A DNA stretch of 64,000 nt from the NCBI GenBank assembly GCA_027922465.2, contig BQMF02000292.1:496001-560000 (forward strand), given 5' to 3'. Position 1 is the first letter of the stretch. Every line of letters starts with the position of its first letter. Below are positions 44,821 to 55,503 of this stretch, one piece after another. The DNA comes from Turritopsis dohrnii (Eukaryota > Cnidaria > Hydrozoa > Anthoathecata > Oceaniidae). The notes under the pieces were generated by a model. It made no database searches and was not told the DNA's origin. It saw only the letters and a program-made list of their open reading frames with translations. A program made the position numbers and the translations under genes.

Positions 44821-47433
44821 GGGGAGGGGGGGGGGGCGTACGAGTTGACGGGAAGACGAGAATGGACCTTTTTTTGGACGCGAAGACGGGAAAATTGCAA
44901 TTTATTTTACGGAAAACGAGGGTCTGGCGGGAACGGGAAAAGCCCTTTTTTGTGGCCCGGATGTCGTGAAAAAGCAAGAAAAATGACGGGATTTCGGGAA
45001 ATTCATGTCTACACTATGCCTTACGAACATGAAAAAACATTTAGTTAATGTTTTTTCTTTTGCGTCTTGAATATAATCGGTATAACGTATTGGTAAAGTG
45101 AACCAGAAATGTTCATTGATTTAAAAACTGAAACAGTGGTATAGTCAGTAAAACGCACTTATTAGAAACTTTGGATGGTTTCTGCATGTAATGTAAGCAT
45201 AGACAAGGAGACTTTTTGTATAGAGTAAGCGGTTAAAGAAACCATGTATCCAATAAAATAGTTTTCTGCATAGAAAAGTTTTCTGCATAATAATGAAGAA
45301 CGACAAGGAGTATTTGTGATGAAAAATGTGAAAACGACAACAAATAAAAAAACAACATGTCCATCATAAATTGTCGCGCATTATTTTACAAGTTTGGGTT
45401 TTCTGGAAAGGAATACCAAGAAGCTTTCAACTTCAGAGTTAGCGTTCCTGATGATGCCAAAACAGACCTCAAAACATTCATAAATACTATAAGGTATGCT
45501 ATTATTCTCTCCAATGCACCACATATTTTTACTATCTTCATGAACTGTGTTTGTCCAAATTTATGCTATGGTTTTCCAAAGACGTACGCCTTTGGGTTTT
45601 CAAACCCATTTCTAGATAAGACAAAACCCGAGCGCAAGTAAAATCATGCAATTTCGTTTCAAACCTCGGCTGAATAAAAAACCAAGCATTATGATTTGGA
45701 TAAGACGTTCGGTGTAGTCAGATCAAATTGTAATATCACTTTTTCAGGTGTCAAGGGGGCATTGATGCTGCTGTTGAAAAAGCTGGCTTAAAGGTACCCA
45801 TCGATATTCGTATTGCAAGAAAAGAAATCTGTCGTAATGGTCCCACAATGTTTGCCATAAATACTGATGCTCAACTGCAACTTGAGCTACCGTCAGTTTT
45901 GACGGGTGCTGACGTAATACAAGGTAATGGAAAATTTAAAACGTTTATGAGTTAGCTAGTATCGCATAGCTGACTCCTTATTTAGAAAATCCTTTTTTTA
46001 ATTGTAGTGATGGTTCATGAAATCAAAGTCTCGTTTACAAAAAATGCTCCTATCATACAAGTACTAGTGGATAGTGCTAAAGAACTGGAATCTAAAACTG
46101 CCCCGAAAATTGAAGAGCGTACTCTTGATGAGGAGCAGATAACGGAGCTAAATCAAGGTAGCTTATGCACTGAAATCTTGGGTTTACATTTAACATGTTA
46201 TGTATCTACTTCCATAGAAATATTTTATTTCCCAAAATAAAATGAAAATATGATTTTACTTGTCGCATTGTGCGTATGCATAAATTTTCGTACTTCTGTA
46301 TTTACGTCATTTTTACCACCTTGCACAGATTTAAAAACCTCTCACTTTAGAGTTATCAGCCAAACACAATTCGAGTTTAATATGTGGAAGTGTCGTTACA
46401 GTTAAACTTGGTCACTCGAAAACCGCAGTAACGTGGCCTTGGAAAATACGTTGTGGTAATTGTGGCGCTGAAGTGATCTTACGTCCAGATGCAAATACCA
46501 AAGGAACGATAAAGTATTTCGAAAGAAGTAAGTTTCTCATGCTTTACACTCCTTGTTTTTGTAAGGCAAAAACAGTAATTTTTGCTCTCTAAATATTTCG
46601 CTTCTACATCATTTACATCACAGGTATATCATCCATGAAAACCAACCTTTTTAAGAGACACTGGTAAATAAATGCCGAACCACTGGCTTAATAACGTTGA
46701 AATGCTTCTTTTTAGGGCATTACGAGTCATGTGCTTCGAAGTCCATCAAGAGAAAGAGTCCTGTAAGGCCTGTCGGCGATTTTTTTAAGCGAAGAAGAGT
46801 GAAAAAACAGAGTGATCAGTCAGTGTCCTCCGGGTGCGTTGAAATGGTTGATCTGAGTAATTTCAATGAAGATGAAGAAGTTGTTGATGATAGATATTTA
46901 AAGTAAACAATTGACTTTAATGCACGGCTACTAAGGTGTTTTATTATGATGTCACTCTTTACAAAAAATGTATGGAGTTTAAATCCATGGGAAGCATAAT
47001 ATACTTTAGCCATGGCAAAGTATTACTATTTCAGAATACAAATTTCTAGGATATATGTATCTTCTTTTGAATGAGACGATGTTATGCTTACGAAAAAATT
47101 ATGAGAACGCTATCCCTATCTACCCAAACTTGTGCACAGGTAATACACTTAAACAGAGCAACAGACGTTTGATGCGGTTAAAGCCATGACTGTTTGTAAA
47201 GTTACAGCTACTTCTTTCTTGATAAATCGTGAAGTGCTATTTGTGGAGCAGCATGAAAATTGAGCGGCGTTCTGTTCTCTTTTTTTAAGTGTTGAACCTG
47301 AAGAATGTTACTTCGGATGACGGGAACGGGAATTTTGTAAAAATGGTGACAAGAAAACGGGAAATTTCATAAAATACGCCGGGATTTCCGGAATTCAAAC
47401 ACTCGTACGACCCCCCCCCCCCCCCCCCCCCCC
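44821..47433. mobile_element. Unclassified element with poly-G/poly-C inverted ends, 2.6 kb
   Basis: The left end is a G-tract (44821-44836, one A) followed by CGTACGAGT. The right end is ACTCGTACGA followed by 23 C (47411-47433), i.e. the exact inverse arrangement. TTATAT stands directly outside both (44815-44820 and 47434-47439), a likely 6-base target duplication. Inside both ends there are scattered ACGGGAA/CGGGA words. The only gene is the five-exon gene at 45357. I cannot assign a superfamily: no catalytic transposase is visible, so it could be non-autonomous. Confidence 0.65.
45357..46906 (+). CDS. Five-exon gene, 276 residues, C2HC-type zinc motif, unknown family
   Basis: Exons 45357-45493, 45748-45923, 46008-46157, 46351-46527 and 46716-46906 join with GT-AG borders and unbroken phase to 276 codons plus stop. 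The first half is a mixed alpha/beta-looking domain without a known motif. Near residues 195-225 is C-x2-C-x22-H-x3-C (RCGNCGAE...RRHYESC), a C2HC zinc-finger arrangement reminiscent of BED-like DNA-binding fingers. A strongly basic stretch follows (SIKRKSPVR...FFKRRRVKK), probably a nuclear signal, then an acidic tail. The lack of any lesion suggests selection or recent origin. It may be the DNA-binding partner protein of the element that contains it. Confidence 0.75.
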
Positions 47434-47439
47434 TTATAT

Positions 47440-47822
47440 TTCTTTGAGTAAATTTTCCGAATACTAAATAATGGGTATTTGTTTTTTTTTATTATTTCTC
47501 ATTTTTCATTTTCCCTTCTTCTTCAGTGTTGAGTGGGGGTAAAAAATAACATTTGCAGGTCATATAAGTAAAAGAATCTTGAGCTAGAGGGAAGCATTTC
47601 CTTCTGTTTTGAGGGAACAGCAGCCAAAAGATTACATTTAGGGTAATAATCATTCTTCTCTTCTGAAATAATTTCTTCAAATTTATGCCATTTCATGTTA
47701 GTTCTTGGTGTCCCACCTGCTCTCAGTAGATTTTGATTTGCTAAATGTGCCTAGAATAAAGGCACAAATTTGTTAATTTCAGGAAGAGAAATCATTAGTC
47801 TGACAGCACAAATATATTTATA
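47440..47822. other. No gene seen
   Basis: Non-coding DNA between the poly-C end and the next Helitron-like 3' end. Confidence 0.4.
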
Positions 47823-48662
47823 CTAGCCGCCAGGGCGTCGTTGCTCGCCACCCATGTGCACCTGCTCTGTGTCACCCCGGAGACCCCAATAAACCTCATA
47901 TTTCCTTAAAAACGGCTCGTACAACTTGTGTTCAGCCAGAGGCAGATTCGAAATCATATATCAAATATCAGTTTAAACAATGGTTCCAAAAGACCCAAAT
48001 TTCATGATGTGTTACTTATTTATTTTTTAAAACCAATCGTTTTTCACTTTAACAGTACACTGAACATGTAGAGAGAAAAAACTTCAACTAATTATTAGCT
48101 TTTGTTTTAAAAAAGTTACGCGCTCTAACATGGGTGCTATCAAAAGTGGGGGGGAAATGATTTCTCTTCTTAAAAAGATCACAAGGGAGGAGAAAAAAAG
48201 GCACATGCTAAATGAATGAAGTGAATAAAAAAAAAAGAAATTAAATTATTAAAAGAAAAGCAAAAAAATATTTTGTTTCATGACACTCTTTTTTTACCTA
48301 TCGGTTTTTAAACATTTTGATTGCTCGAAAAAAAGTTTCACCCGTCTCAGATAGTCAGGCAAGCGTTAGGATACATTGGCAAACCAAACATGCTGTCACG
48401 TTCGGCCACTGCTGCTTTTTGTCTAAAATGTTTAATCAATTAGTTTCTTTGTATTTAGTTGATGTATTGTTTTCAAAGCCAAGTCAACGGTGGTCCTTGG
48501 AATATAAAACTAACAATAATAATACAAACAAAACGTTACCCTTATTGGTTCACCAGCCAGTCAGTCGCACACAAAAAAAGAAATAATTTCGCTCACAACT
48601 CAATCTACCATTTTGCGTGACTTACATATAAACAAACAGAGAATCGGCTATTAATATATAGA
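47823..48662 (-). mobile_element. Helitron-like element (family I), copy A
   Basis: On the minus strand it starts TCTATATATTAATAGCC at 48662 and ends CTAG at 47823-47826, followed by T. The interior matches the 15622 copy (for instance the GATGTATTGTTTTCAAAGCCAAG region and the AATCTACCATTTTGCGTGAC region). Its 5' TC abuts the CTAG of copy B with no intervening base. Confidence 0.75.
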
Positions 48663-49377
48663 CTAGCCGCCAAGGGGGCGTCGCTCGCCGCCCATATCCA
48701 CCTGCTCTGTGTATCACTGTATCAATAAACGGCAAATTACTTTATAAACGGCTCATACAACTTGGAAAAGATTCGAAGTCACAACCTCTGGTGTGCAGTC
48801 AGTGTTACATCAGTGTTACATTAACTATTTTTCAGGCTTTTCATTATGTGTGACTTATTTATTTTTTAAAACCAATCGTTGATCAGTACAACAATACACT
48901 CAAAACGTAGGAAGAAGAACTTCCACTTTTTATTAGCTTTTGTTTTAAAAAAGCTTTTTAAAAAAAGCTACGCGCTCAAACATAGGTGCTATCAAACAGG
49001 TCGAAAATGGTTTCTCTTCTTAAAATGTTCACACGGGAGGAGAGAAAAAATGCACGTGCTAAATGAATAAAGAGAATAAAAAAAAACGTTCGATCAGATT
49101 AAAATAGATTAAAAGAAATCGATTAAAAGAAATTAAGACAACTATTACGACAAAAGCAAAAAAAAAAACATTTTGTTTTATGATACTCTTTTTTTACCTA
49201 TCGGTTTTTAAACATTTTGATTGCTCAAAAAGAAAGTTCACCCGTCTCAGACAGTCAGGCAAGAGTTAGTGACAAACCGAACATGCTGCCACGTTCTGCC
49301 ACTGCTGCTTTTTGTCCAAACTGTTTAATCAGTTAGTTTCTTTGTATTTAGTTGATGTACTGTTTTCAAAGCCAAGT
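48663..49377 (-). mobile_element. Helitron-like element (family I), copy B, truncated
   Basis: On the minus strand its 3' end is the hairpin and CTAG at 48663-48666, immediately upstream of copy A. It matches copy A up to CCAAGT at 49372-49377. There the homology stops because the Polinton begins. Its 5' part should lie beyond the right edge of the window, after the Polinton. Confidence 0.75.
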
Positions 49378-49586
49378 AGAGATAGGAAAGTGCCGATGCT
49401 AGGACAGAAATTATATCATATGATTTTCAGGGAATTTCCCACTATAGCTAATATTATCATATTTGTTTTCATAACGCGATACGAGTTATGAAACGTGTTA
49501 TTATATAACCACAAATTACTCATAAATGTAAACAATTAAATATCTCATAAAAATGTAGTAAAAAGCAGTTTGTAGCAGTTTAAACT
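49378..49586. repeat. Polinton left terminal region (inverted-repeat arm, extent unknown)
   Basis: Non-coding sequence from the terminus to the first gene. Polintons have inverted ends of a hundred to over a thousand bases; the partner is outside the window, so the length cannot be read here. Confidence 0.5.
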
Positions 49587-49991
49587 TTATAACATAAATG
49601 AGCTAACAATACTCCCAGCTTTACATACAAACTCTACTGCTTTACTAAAATCAGTAACTCCATTGTTTTTCAACCATTCTAAAACGTCGATGTGACCATT
49701 AAAACATGCAAATTCTACTCCTTTACTAAAATCGACGACGCCGTTGTTTTTCAACCATTCTAAAACGTCGATGTGTCCGTTATAACAAGCAAATTCTACT
49801 CCTTTACTAAAATCGACGACGCCGTTGTTTTTCAACCATTCTAAAACATTGATGTGTCCGTAATAACACGCATCGCACATTACTTTCTCAAAATTAGTTA
49901 CACAATTTTTTTCTTTCAACTGTGTTAATAATAACATGCTTATCATTTTATTTTGATGATTTGTAATACGTTTTAATCTGTCAATATCCAT
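49587..49991 (-). CDS. Ankyrin-like repeat protein, 134 residues
   Basis: ATG at 49991. After a short helical start come about three near-identical ~33-residue units, each with CYYGHI(N/D)VLEWLKNNGV followed by DFSKGVEF. GHIDVLEWLKNNG is the pattern of the divergent ankyrin repeats expanded in large DNA viruses of protists. Such repeats bind other proteins, often host factors. Two units are almost identical at the DNA level, implying recent tandem duplication. It is the gene nearest the left terminus, a spot where accessory genes are often added. Confidence 0.7.
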   Translation of the reverse strand: MDIDRLKRITNHQNKMISMLLLTQLKEKNCVTNFEKVMCDACYYGHINVLEWLKNNGVVDFSKGVEFACYNGHIDVLEWLKNNGVVDFSKGVEFACFNGHIDVLEWLKNNGVTDFSKAVEFVCKAGSIVSSFML

Positions 49992-50073
49992 AGGAATTAT
50001 ATATTACTGTGTATAATTCTTTATATTGTTTTATTCAACTTTTTTGTTTTGTTTGTTTTTTACCTCTTACCTC

Positions 50074-53000
50074 TTATACATATCTATAATGTCCTCTGGC
50101 ATATGTAGCAATACCATCGACGATAATTCTTTTGTCATCATCCGCATTGAGAGCGAGTTTGTTTGTTTTTATAGTGTGGACATCATGCTTAATCGATTGA
50201 AAGGTCATCTGTTCTCTGTAAACATTCTTACCATCGAACAAACATCTCTTGTAATCATCAAACCCCATGGTCTTCTTTACTACGCACTTCTTGACTCCCT
50301 TGCACTTCTTGTCTTCTTTTCCATCTAGCTGTTTATATGCATATGTCTTCGCTCTTAGAGCAACAAACTCTGTCATTATCTTACCACCCAACTCATCTTT
50401 CATTAGACCGATGACTTTCTTATTCAAACCTATGGGTAAAGGTCTATTATCTTTCTCATCATACGCTGAAGTGTCGAATCTCAAAGCTACATCATCGGCG
50501 ATATCTTTGTAGAAGTCGTCGGTTTTGATGTGATAGACAAAGCTGTCTGTATCCATATAGCAGAGCTTTAGATTGTCACCATATTTTGGTTTCATGTAAT
50601 CATAGTGAAACTCGTACATAATCGTCTTTGACAAATCAAGAACTGTAGGTCCCAGATAGATCGGCTTGTTCAACACGAGTTTGATCTTTTGCATTTCAGC
50701 AGCCATCAAATGTTCACTGAAACAGATACTACCCTTGAAATTAGGTTTCATCACCAGCTTCTCATATTGTTCTTTCTTGGTAGCCAAGCGTATGTCTTTA
50801 TGTTTACGTTGATTCTCCATAGTTTTACCAAAGACTGAATTGTTCATGAGCTTGAAAAAGTCCTTTTCAAAGTCATTCTTTGATTTAGTACGCAAATTGG
50901 TGTTGAAATCGATGTACGGCTTCAACCATGCGCTTTGTCTAAATCTCAGTACTCTATGAACCTTCTCAAGAACAAGACCATGCTTCAGCGCTTGATCAAG
51001 TGCACGGATATGAATAATATAGTTCTTCTTGTCTGAAAGACATGGAGTTAGCTTTTCTACACCATTGATCTTCTTTCGCTCAGGCATAAACGGAAGATCG
51101 TTATGTGAATCATGAAGCTCCTGAGGATAGTTCACATCAACTTCAAGAAGATAACCATATTTACCGTCTTTCTCAGCCAACTTTGAAATGAAATCGGTGG
51201 TAAATTTATTAGCATCTACCCACTTGAAATTCCCTGTCGGTAGCTTCTGAATCATAGCCCATCCATATAGATTATTTGCATCAAGATATTGGAGATAGCT
51301 ACTTTCTTCAGTCTTCTTATATTTAGCATCCATATACTTGTTATTAGCTTTAGCATGTCTATGAACAGCCTGACAGAGACCTCCTCTAATACCTTGCTCT
51401 ACGAACAGAAACATATCCATATCTGACAACAGATCCAGCTCAACCTCTGTCTTTTTCAAACAGGCTTGCCAAGCTAATCCTGGAGCAGTGTAAAAATGTG
51501 CAGGATCCAGTTTATAGTTTGTTATACATGTTTCCCTAAAAGTCTCAAAAACATCAGCAAGCAATAGAACGTCTGTCTTGAGATAGAGATCATGATACGC
51601 ACCCATATTTTTATTTTTCATATGTTTCCACACATTCTGCGCATGTGTATAATCAGCATCACTGATACCTTTCATGTTCAACTTGCTGTAAAAAGCATCT
51701 TTTGGTGGGAGCTTAGTTTCGTTAAACTTATCAAAAGAATCAATGTATTCATAAGGATAAACTCCTTTTCTTCTCAATAGTTTGAATTGCTCATCACCCT
51801 TGAAGAATTTTCGAAGGTTTTTACACTGATCGTCAGATAGATTGTTTACCAAGTTATCCAGACTACTAGCCATGAAACGCACGCTATCGATGAATCTCAA
51901 CTGTATCTTTTGAACCCTAGTCACCCCATTTTTATCAATGTATTCACCAACCTTAACATCCAATGAGAAAGAGATATATTTTTCTTTGTTTTCAGCGATG
52001 ACGGCAATCCCTTCATCTCCATACTGTTTGGCTAGTTCTTTGATAAATAGATGAGCATCATATCCGCTCAAATTGTGAAAGACGATCGGGATGTATTTAG
52101 GCACTTTGTAACGGAGATTACAAGACTGATGTGCAGCTCCACGAAATTTACCAGTAAAATGACAGTGATCCCTAACCTTAATATTATCTTTTTCAAATTC
52201 TTTCATACATATGTGACATTTATCTGAATCGGTAAATCCTTGTTCCTCTTCATATGTGAGGTCTCGCATTCTCTGTTTAGGAAACATATTGTATAGCCTT
52301 TTCACTTCACCTACCGCATGATCTACAAAACGTAAAACACAGTCTTCACCTCGATAAAGCGTTAGAGGGTCTGAAACTTCACCATGAGCAAATTTGCTAT
52401 AACAACAGAAGCCTGTGGGGATATGTATACCAACCTTTTTAGTGGATGATCCAATAACGCTACGCGGTTCTTTACAAACCTCTTTTGACAAAGCTTCGAA
52501 ATCAGCATACATTATGAAAGGAGCTTTGAGCTGGTACTGACCGTCATGAAACTTAACGGTGCTACCCTCATTTGGCATCTCAATCTTCGCGACATCATTA
52601 TTTTTACAATATTCAAAGTGTTCATCTCGTGTTTTCTCACTTGAGAATCCATTGAGACAATTCAAGCAATAATGTTCTTTATGTTCATGATTCGAGTTGA
52701 CCTTACTCAAGACACCGCTCAAGTTCTTTACAGCTATATAATGTCTCTTTTCCTCTTCACATAGTAAAAACAAAACAACCGTTTCTTTGCAATCAAGATG
52801 CTTCGACTTACGACACATATAGATACCTTCTTTCTCGTCTTTTGTTAAAACATGCACAGCGATATCAGGGTTCCTCCTCTCAAACAAATCTATTTTATTT
52901 AGCGCCATTGGAAACGATAAACCCTCCCAATTATATTTATCATACTTTTTGAGAGCCGAGATTCGTTCAGGATGATTATCGATCTTATCATGGTTCAAAG

Positions 53001-53925
53001 CTGCGATAACAGCCCATTTGAAACACTCTTCATCATCTTTGTTTTTAGGATTGATTATCGAATACTTACCACTGAAATTCTTAGGTAGCGGCAAGTAAGA
53101 GCTGCCTCTCGTTAATTTTAGCTTGTGAAAGTCCACATCAATATTTAAAATTTTATCGATAACAAAGCCGGATTGAGGTAACGCAGGGTTTTCAACCTGT
53201 TCGATTATCTTATTGAACATCTTATTAATAACATCAGATATATCGCTTTCATTGTGAATTGTTTCCATATTGCTATTAAACGCCTTATCGACATAGATTG
53301 TCGCTTCAGGATTGGATAAATCCTCTTTTCTCCATTTGATCCACACAGTTGCTTGAATTTTTATTGATTTTTTGTTTTTGAGTTCTCTCATAATCAGATC
53401 ACTTAAAATGGGTCGAACCTTATCGAGAAACGAAACAACGTCCTTTTTTCCATCTGAGTTTATCTTGAACCTTTTGTAAGAACCCTCAAACGCCATTTCA
53501 ATGGGGATAAACGCTTTTGGTTCCACCAATTTTTCATCTTTTTCATCATTCTTCCTCTTGTAGAGATTGAGAATCTTCTTCTTCATCTCTCTGAAAGCGC
53601 CACCCACTTTCTCCTTAATAGCTTTAGGTACATGATTTATTAACCAATCTCTCCATTCATTCAACTTGCTTTTCACAACAGGTCGAGATTTTCTCATTTC
53701 TTGTTGCTCAAACAAATCCATATCTTGTTGGGTAGGAATAAATGGAACAGGTCTTGGTGGTGGAACAGGTCGGTTAAACCTAGTAGGTCTTGGTGGTGGA
53801 ACAGGTCGGACAGGTGGTTTTGCTAATAATTCGATCAACTCAGCTTTTCTGAGTTTTGAATAGCCATGTAGACCGCGTTCTCTTGCAAGAGCTTTTAATT
53901 CAACAACAGTATTTCGTGAAGTCAT
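50074..53925 (-). CDS. polB: Protein-primed family B DNA polymerase with N-terminal SAP domain
   Basis: 1283 residues, uninterrupted. Residues 5-36 are a SAP-type DNA-binding domain (ELKALARERGLHGYSKLRKA), then a Pro/Arg-rich linker and a basic coiled region. Exonuclease motifs lie near 470 (MYADFEALSKE) and 615 (NLSGYDAHLF). A C2H2 finger (HYCLNCLNGF) precedes exo I, and a C/H-rich HNH-like segment (CHICMKEF...DHCHFTGKFRG) lies near 570-600. Polymerase motifs are A near 878 (YLDANNLYGWAM), B near 1028 (KLMNNSVFGKTMEN) and C near 1125 (YMDTDSF). It would replicate the linear element from a terminal protein primer; the N-terminal region may include that primer. Confidence 0.95.
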   Translation of the reverse strand: MTSRNTVVELKALARERGLHGYSKLRKAELIELLAKPPVRPVPPPRPTRFNRPVPPPRPVPFIPTQQDMDLFEQQEMRKSRPVVKSKLNEWRDWLINHVPKAIKEKVGGAFREMKKKILNLYKRKNDEKDEKLVEPKAFIPIEMAFEGSYKRFKINSDGKKDVVSFLDKVRPILSDLIMRELKNKKSIKIQATVWIKWRKEDLSNPEATIYVDKAFNSNMETIHNESDISDVINKMFNKIIEQVENPALPQSGFVIDKILNIDVDFHKLKLTRGSSYLPLPKNFSGKYSIINPKNKDDEECFKWAVIAALNHDKIDNHPERISALKKYDKYNWEGLSFPMALNKIDLFERRNPDIAVHVLTKDEKEGIYMCRKSKHLDCKETVVLFLLCEEEKRHYIAVKNLSGVLSKVNSNHEHKEHYCLNCLNGFSSEKTRDEHFEYCKNNDVAKIEMPNEGSTVKFHDGQYQLKAPFIMYADFEALSKEVCKEPRSVIGSSTKKVGIHIPTGFCCYSKFAHGEVSDPLTLYRGEDCVLRFVDHAVGEVKRLYNMFPKQRMRDLTYEEEQGFTDSDKCHICMKEFEKDNIKVRDHCHFTGKFRGAAHQSCNLRYKVPKYIPIVFHNLSGYDAHLFIKELAKQYGDEGIAVIAENKEKYISFSLDVKVGEYIDKNGVTRVQKIQLRFIDSVRFMASSLDNLVNNLSDDQCKNLRKFFKGDEQFKLLRRKGVYPYEYIDSFDKFNETKLPPKDAFYSKLNMKGISDADYTHAQNVWKHMKNKNMGAYHDLYLKTDVLLLADVFETFRETCITNYKLDPAHFYTAPGLAWQACLKKTEVELDLLSDMDMFLFVEQGIRGGLCQAVHRHAKANNKYMDAKYKKTEESSYLQYLDANNLYGWAMIQKLPTGNFKWVDANKFTTDFISKLAEKDGKYGYLLEVDVNYPQELHDSHNDLPFMPERKKINGVEKLTPCLSDKKNYIIHIRALDQALKHGLVLEKVHRVLRFRQSAWLKPYIDFNTNLRTKSKNDFEKDFFKLMNNSVFGKTMENQRKHKDIRLATKKEQYEKLVMKPNFKGSICFSEHLMAAEMQKIKLVLNKPIYLGPTVLDLSKTIMYEFHYDYMKPKYGDNLKLCYMDTDSFVYHIKTDDFYKDIADDVALRFDTSAYDEKDNRPLPIGLNKKVIGLMKDELGGKIMTEFVALRAKTYAYKQLDGKEDKKCKGVKKCVVKKTMGFDDYKRCLFDGKNVYREQMTFQSIKHDVHTIKTNKLALNADDDKRIIVDGIATYARGHYRYV

Positions 53926-54056
53926 ATTGTATAATTATTATTTGTGTAATATTTAAATGATCATGATTGCTTTAAGGTAGTTTAGAAATTTCCAATTTTT
54001 TCAGACTATATAGTTAACATTTGTTACTCGATTTTAAGTAACAAAAAACACAGCCT

Positions 54057-54359
54057 CTACAAGGTTGAACGAGCCAATTTTTTTTGTTTCCGAACCATCT
54101 TTTTCTGCTCATTATTATGCTCTCGATATCTGAGATATTTTTCTTCGTTGTTATTTATCCAGTTTGAATAGCGTGTATAAAATGCTTGTTTCGTATCAGG
54201 ATCGAGAGTATAAGATGGATCCTTATCATTTTTCTCAAGTACCTCAAGCAATTTAGCTTTGTTCATTTGGTTAACATATTTTATTTTTCGTGACGCACAT
54301 AATGCTCGTAACGCACTAAAACCCATTGATTGGTAATCTGATTCTATTTTGTCGGTCAT
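54057..54359 (-). CDS. Small SAP-domain protein, 100 residues
   Basis: ATG at 54359. Residues 10-45 form a SAP-like helix pair (MGFSALRALCASRKIKYVNQMNKAKLLEVLEKND), and the rest is a basic, helical tail rich in Lys/Arg/Asn. Similar in idea to the SAP module fused to the polymerase. Likely binds DNA. It is divergent from the integrase gene with about 100 bases of shared upstream region. Confidence 0.65.
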   Translation of the reverse strand: MTDKIESDYQSMGFSALRALCASRKIKYVNQMNKAKLLEVLEKNDKDPSYTLDPDTKQAFYTRYSNWINNNEEKYLRYREHNNEQKKMVRKQKKLARSTL

Positions 54360-54459
54360 GTTTATTCTTTATATAAAGATAATAAAAACTTTTAAGCCAC
54401 TTTGATGTCATTTTTTTTAACAAAATGAGCTAAAATAAAACGTTGTTTATAAATAAAAA

Positions 54460-55447
54460 ATGTCAGACATTAAACTTCAAGAGATTTATTATCAACCTCA
54501 AAACTTATGGAAAGGACAAAAGGCTGTTCGCAATCTAAGAGGATTCGACTTCAAACCGAAGGTAAATTAAGAAGTGGCTATCAAAACAAGCTTTGTGGCA
54601 AGGTACATCTACCAGACACCGAAACATGATCGAACGTTCACATTATGAGGTAACTAAACCGAATGAGATTCATCAATTTGATATATTGTATATGCCTAGT
54701 GATATGCTATATGGTAATAAATACAAGTACATCTTATCCGGTATCGATGTTGCTTCACGTTACAAAGTAGCCCGACCTTTGAAGACTAAGAAAGCCAAAG
54801 AGGTTGCCGATATGATAAGAGATATCTATAGAGTTGGACCCTTAAACTATCCAAAAGTATTTCAATGTGATAACGGTTCAGAATTCAAAGCCGATGTGAC
54901 AAAGCTGTTGGAGAAGAATAACGTTGAAATTAAAAGAGTAACTACTAAATATAAGCATACCCATACAGCGTTTGTCGAGGCGTTGAACAAGATACTTGCC
55001 GAAAATTTATTCAAAATACAAGATGCTCAAGAACTGAACGATTCGGAAAAGGTATCATCTACGTGGGTCAAATATTTGTATAAACTTGTGGATAGATTAA
55101 ACGATACGAAGACGCAGATGATCGGTATGAAACCGAAAGATGCCATCAAATTGAAAGAGGTGTCTCTCGCTAAACAAGAGAGCTATCCACCTGAAGTAGA
55201 GCTACCTCAAGATGGTTTGTATAGATATCTATTGCAACCGGGTGAAGAGCACGATGACCATCGAAAAAGAGCAACAGATATCATATGGTCAAAGAAGACA
55301 TATAGATTGAGTGAGGTAATAGAGCAACCTGGTAACCGCGTAATGTATTACCTTCAAGATGGACCTGAACGAGCTTTTGTGAAAGAAGAGCTGATATTAA
55401 TACCTGAAGATACAGAGCTACCTCCTGATTATGTGCAAGGTTGGTGA
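54460..55447 (+). pseudogene. int: Retroviral-type integrase of the Polinton, frameshifted
   Basis: An ATG at 54460 opens the N-terminal part, which stops at 54568-54570. From about 54575 the conserved sequence continues in another frame to 55447, so a single-base indel lies near 54565-54575. The catalytic core is intact: first Asp in HQFDILYMPSD, second in FQCDNGSEFK, Glu in AFVEALNKILAE. A C-terminal chromo-like/SH3-like region ends LPPDYVQGW. Polinton integrase inserts the element and generates the 6-base duplications. As written, only the truncated core from an internal start could be made. Confidence 0.85.
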
Positions 55448-55503
55448 ATCGTACAAAAGTATCTTTACTAGAAACAAGTAAAGATGAGTCGACGAGATTT
55501 TAT

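Noticed and set aside
44677..45048. A 123-codon Gly/Arg-rich protein
   Set aside because: It runs through the G-tract and ACGGGAA words of the poly-G element end; composition explains the open frame.
53666..53863. Glycine-rich plus-strand protein opposite the polymerase start
   Set aside because: It is the reverse of the Pro/Arg-rich linker of the polymerase gene.
54565..54580. A tiny intron in the Polinton integrase (GTAAATTAAG)
   Set aside because: Ten bases is far too short to splice; a one-base indel is simpler.
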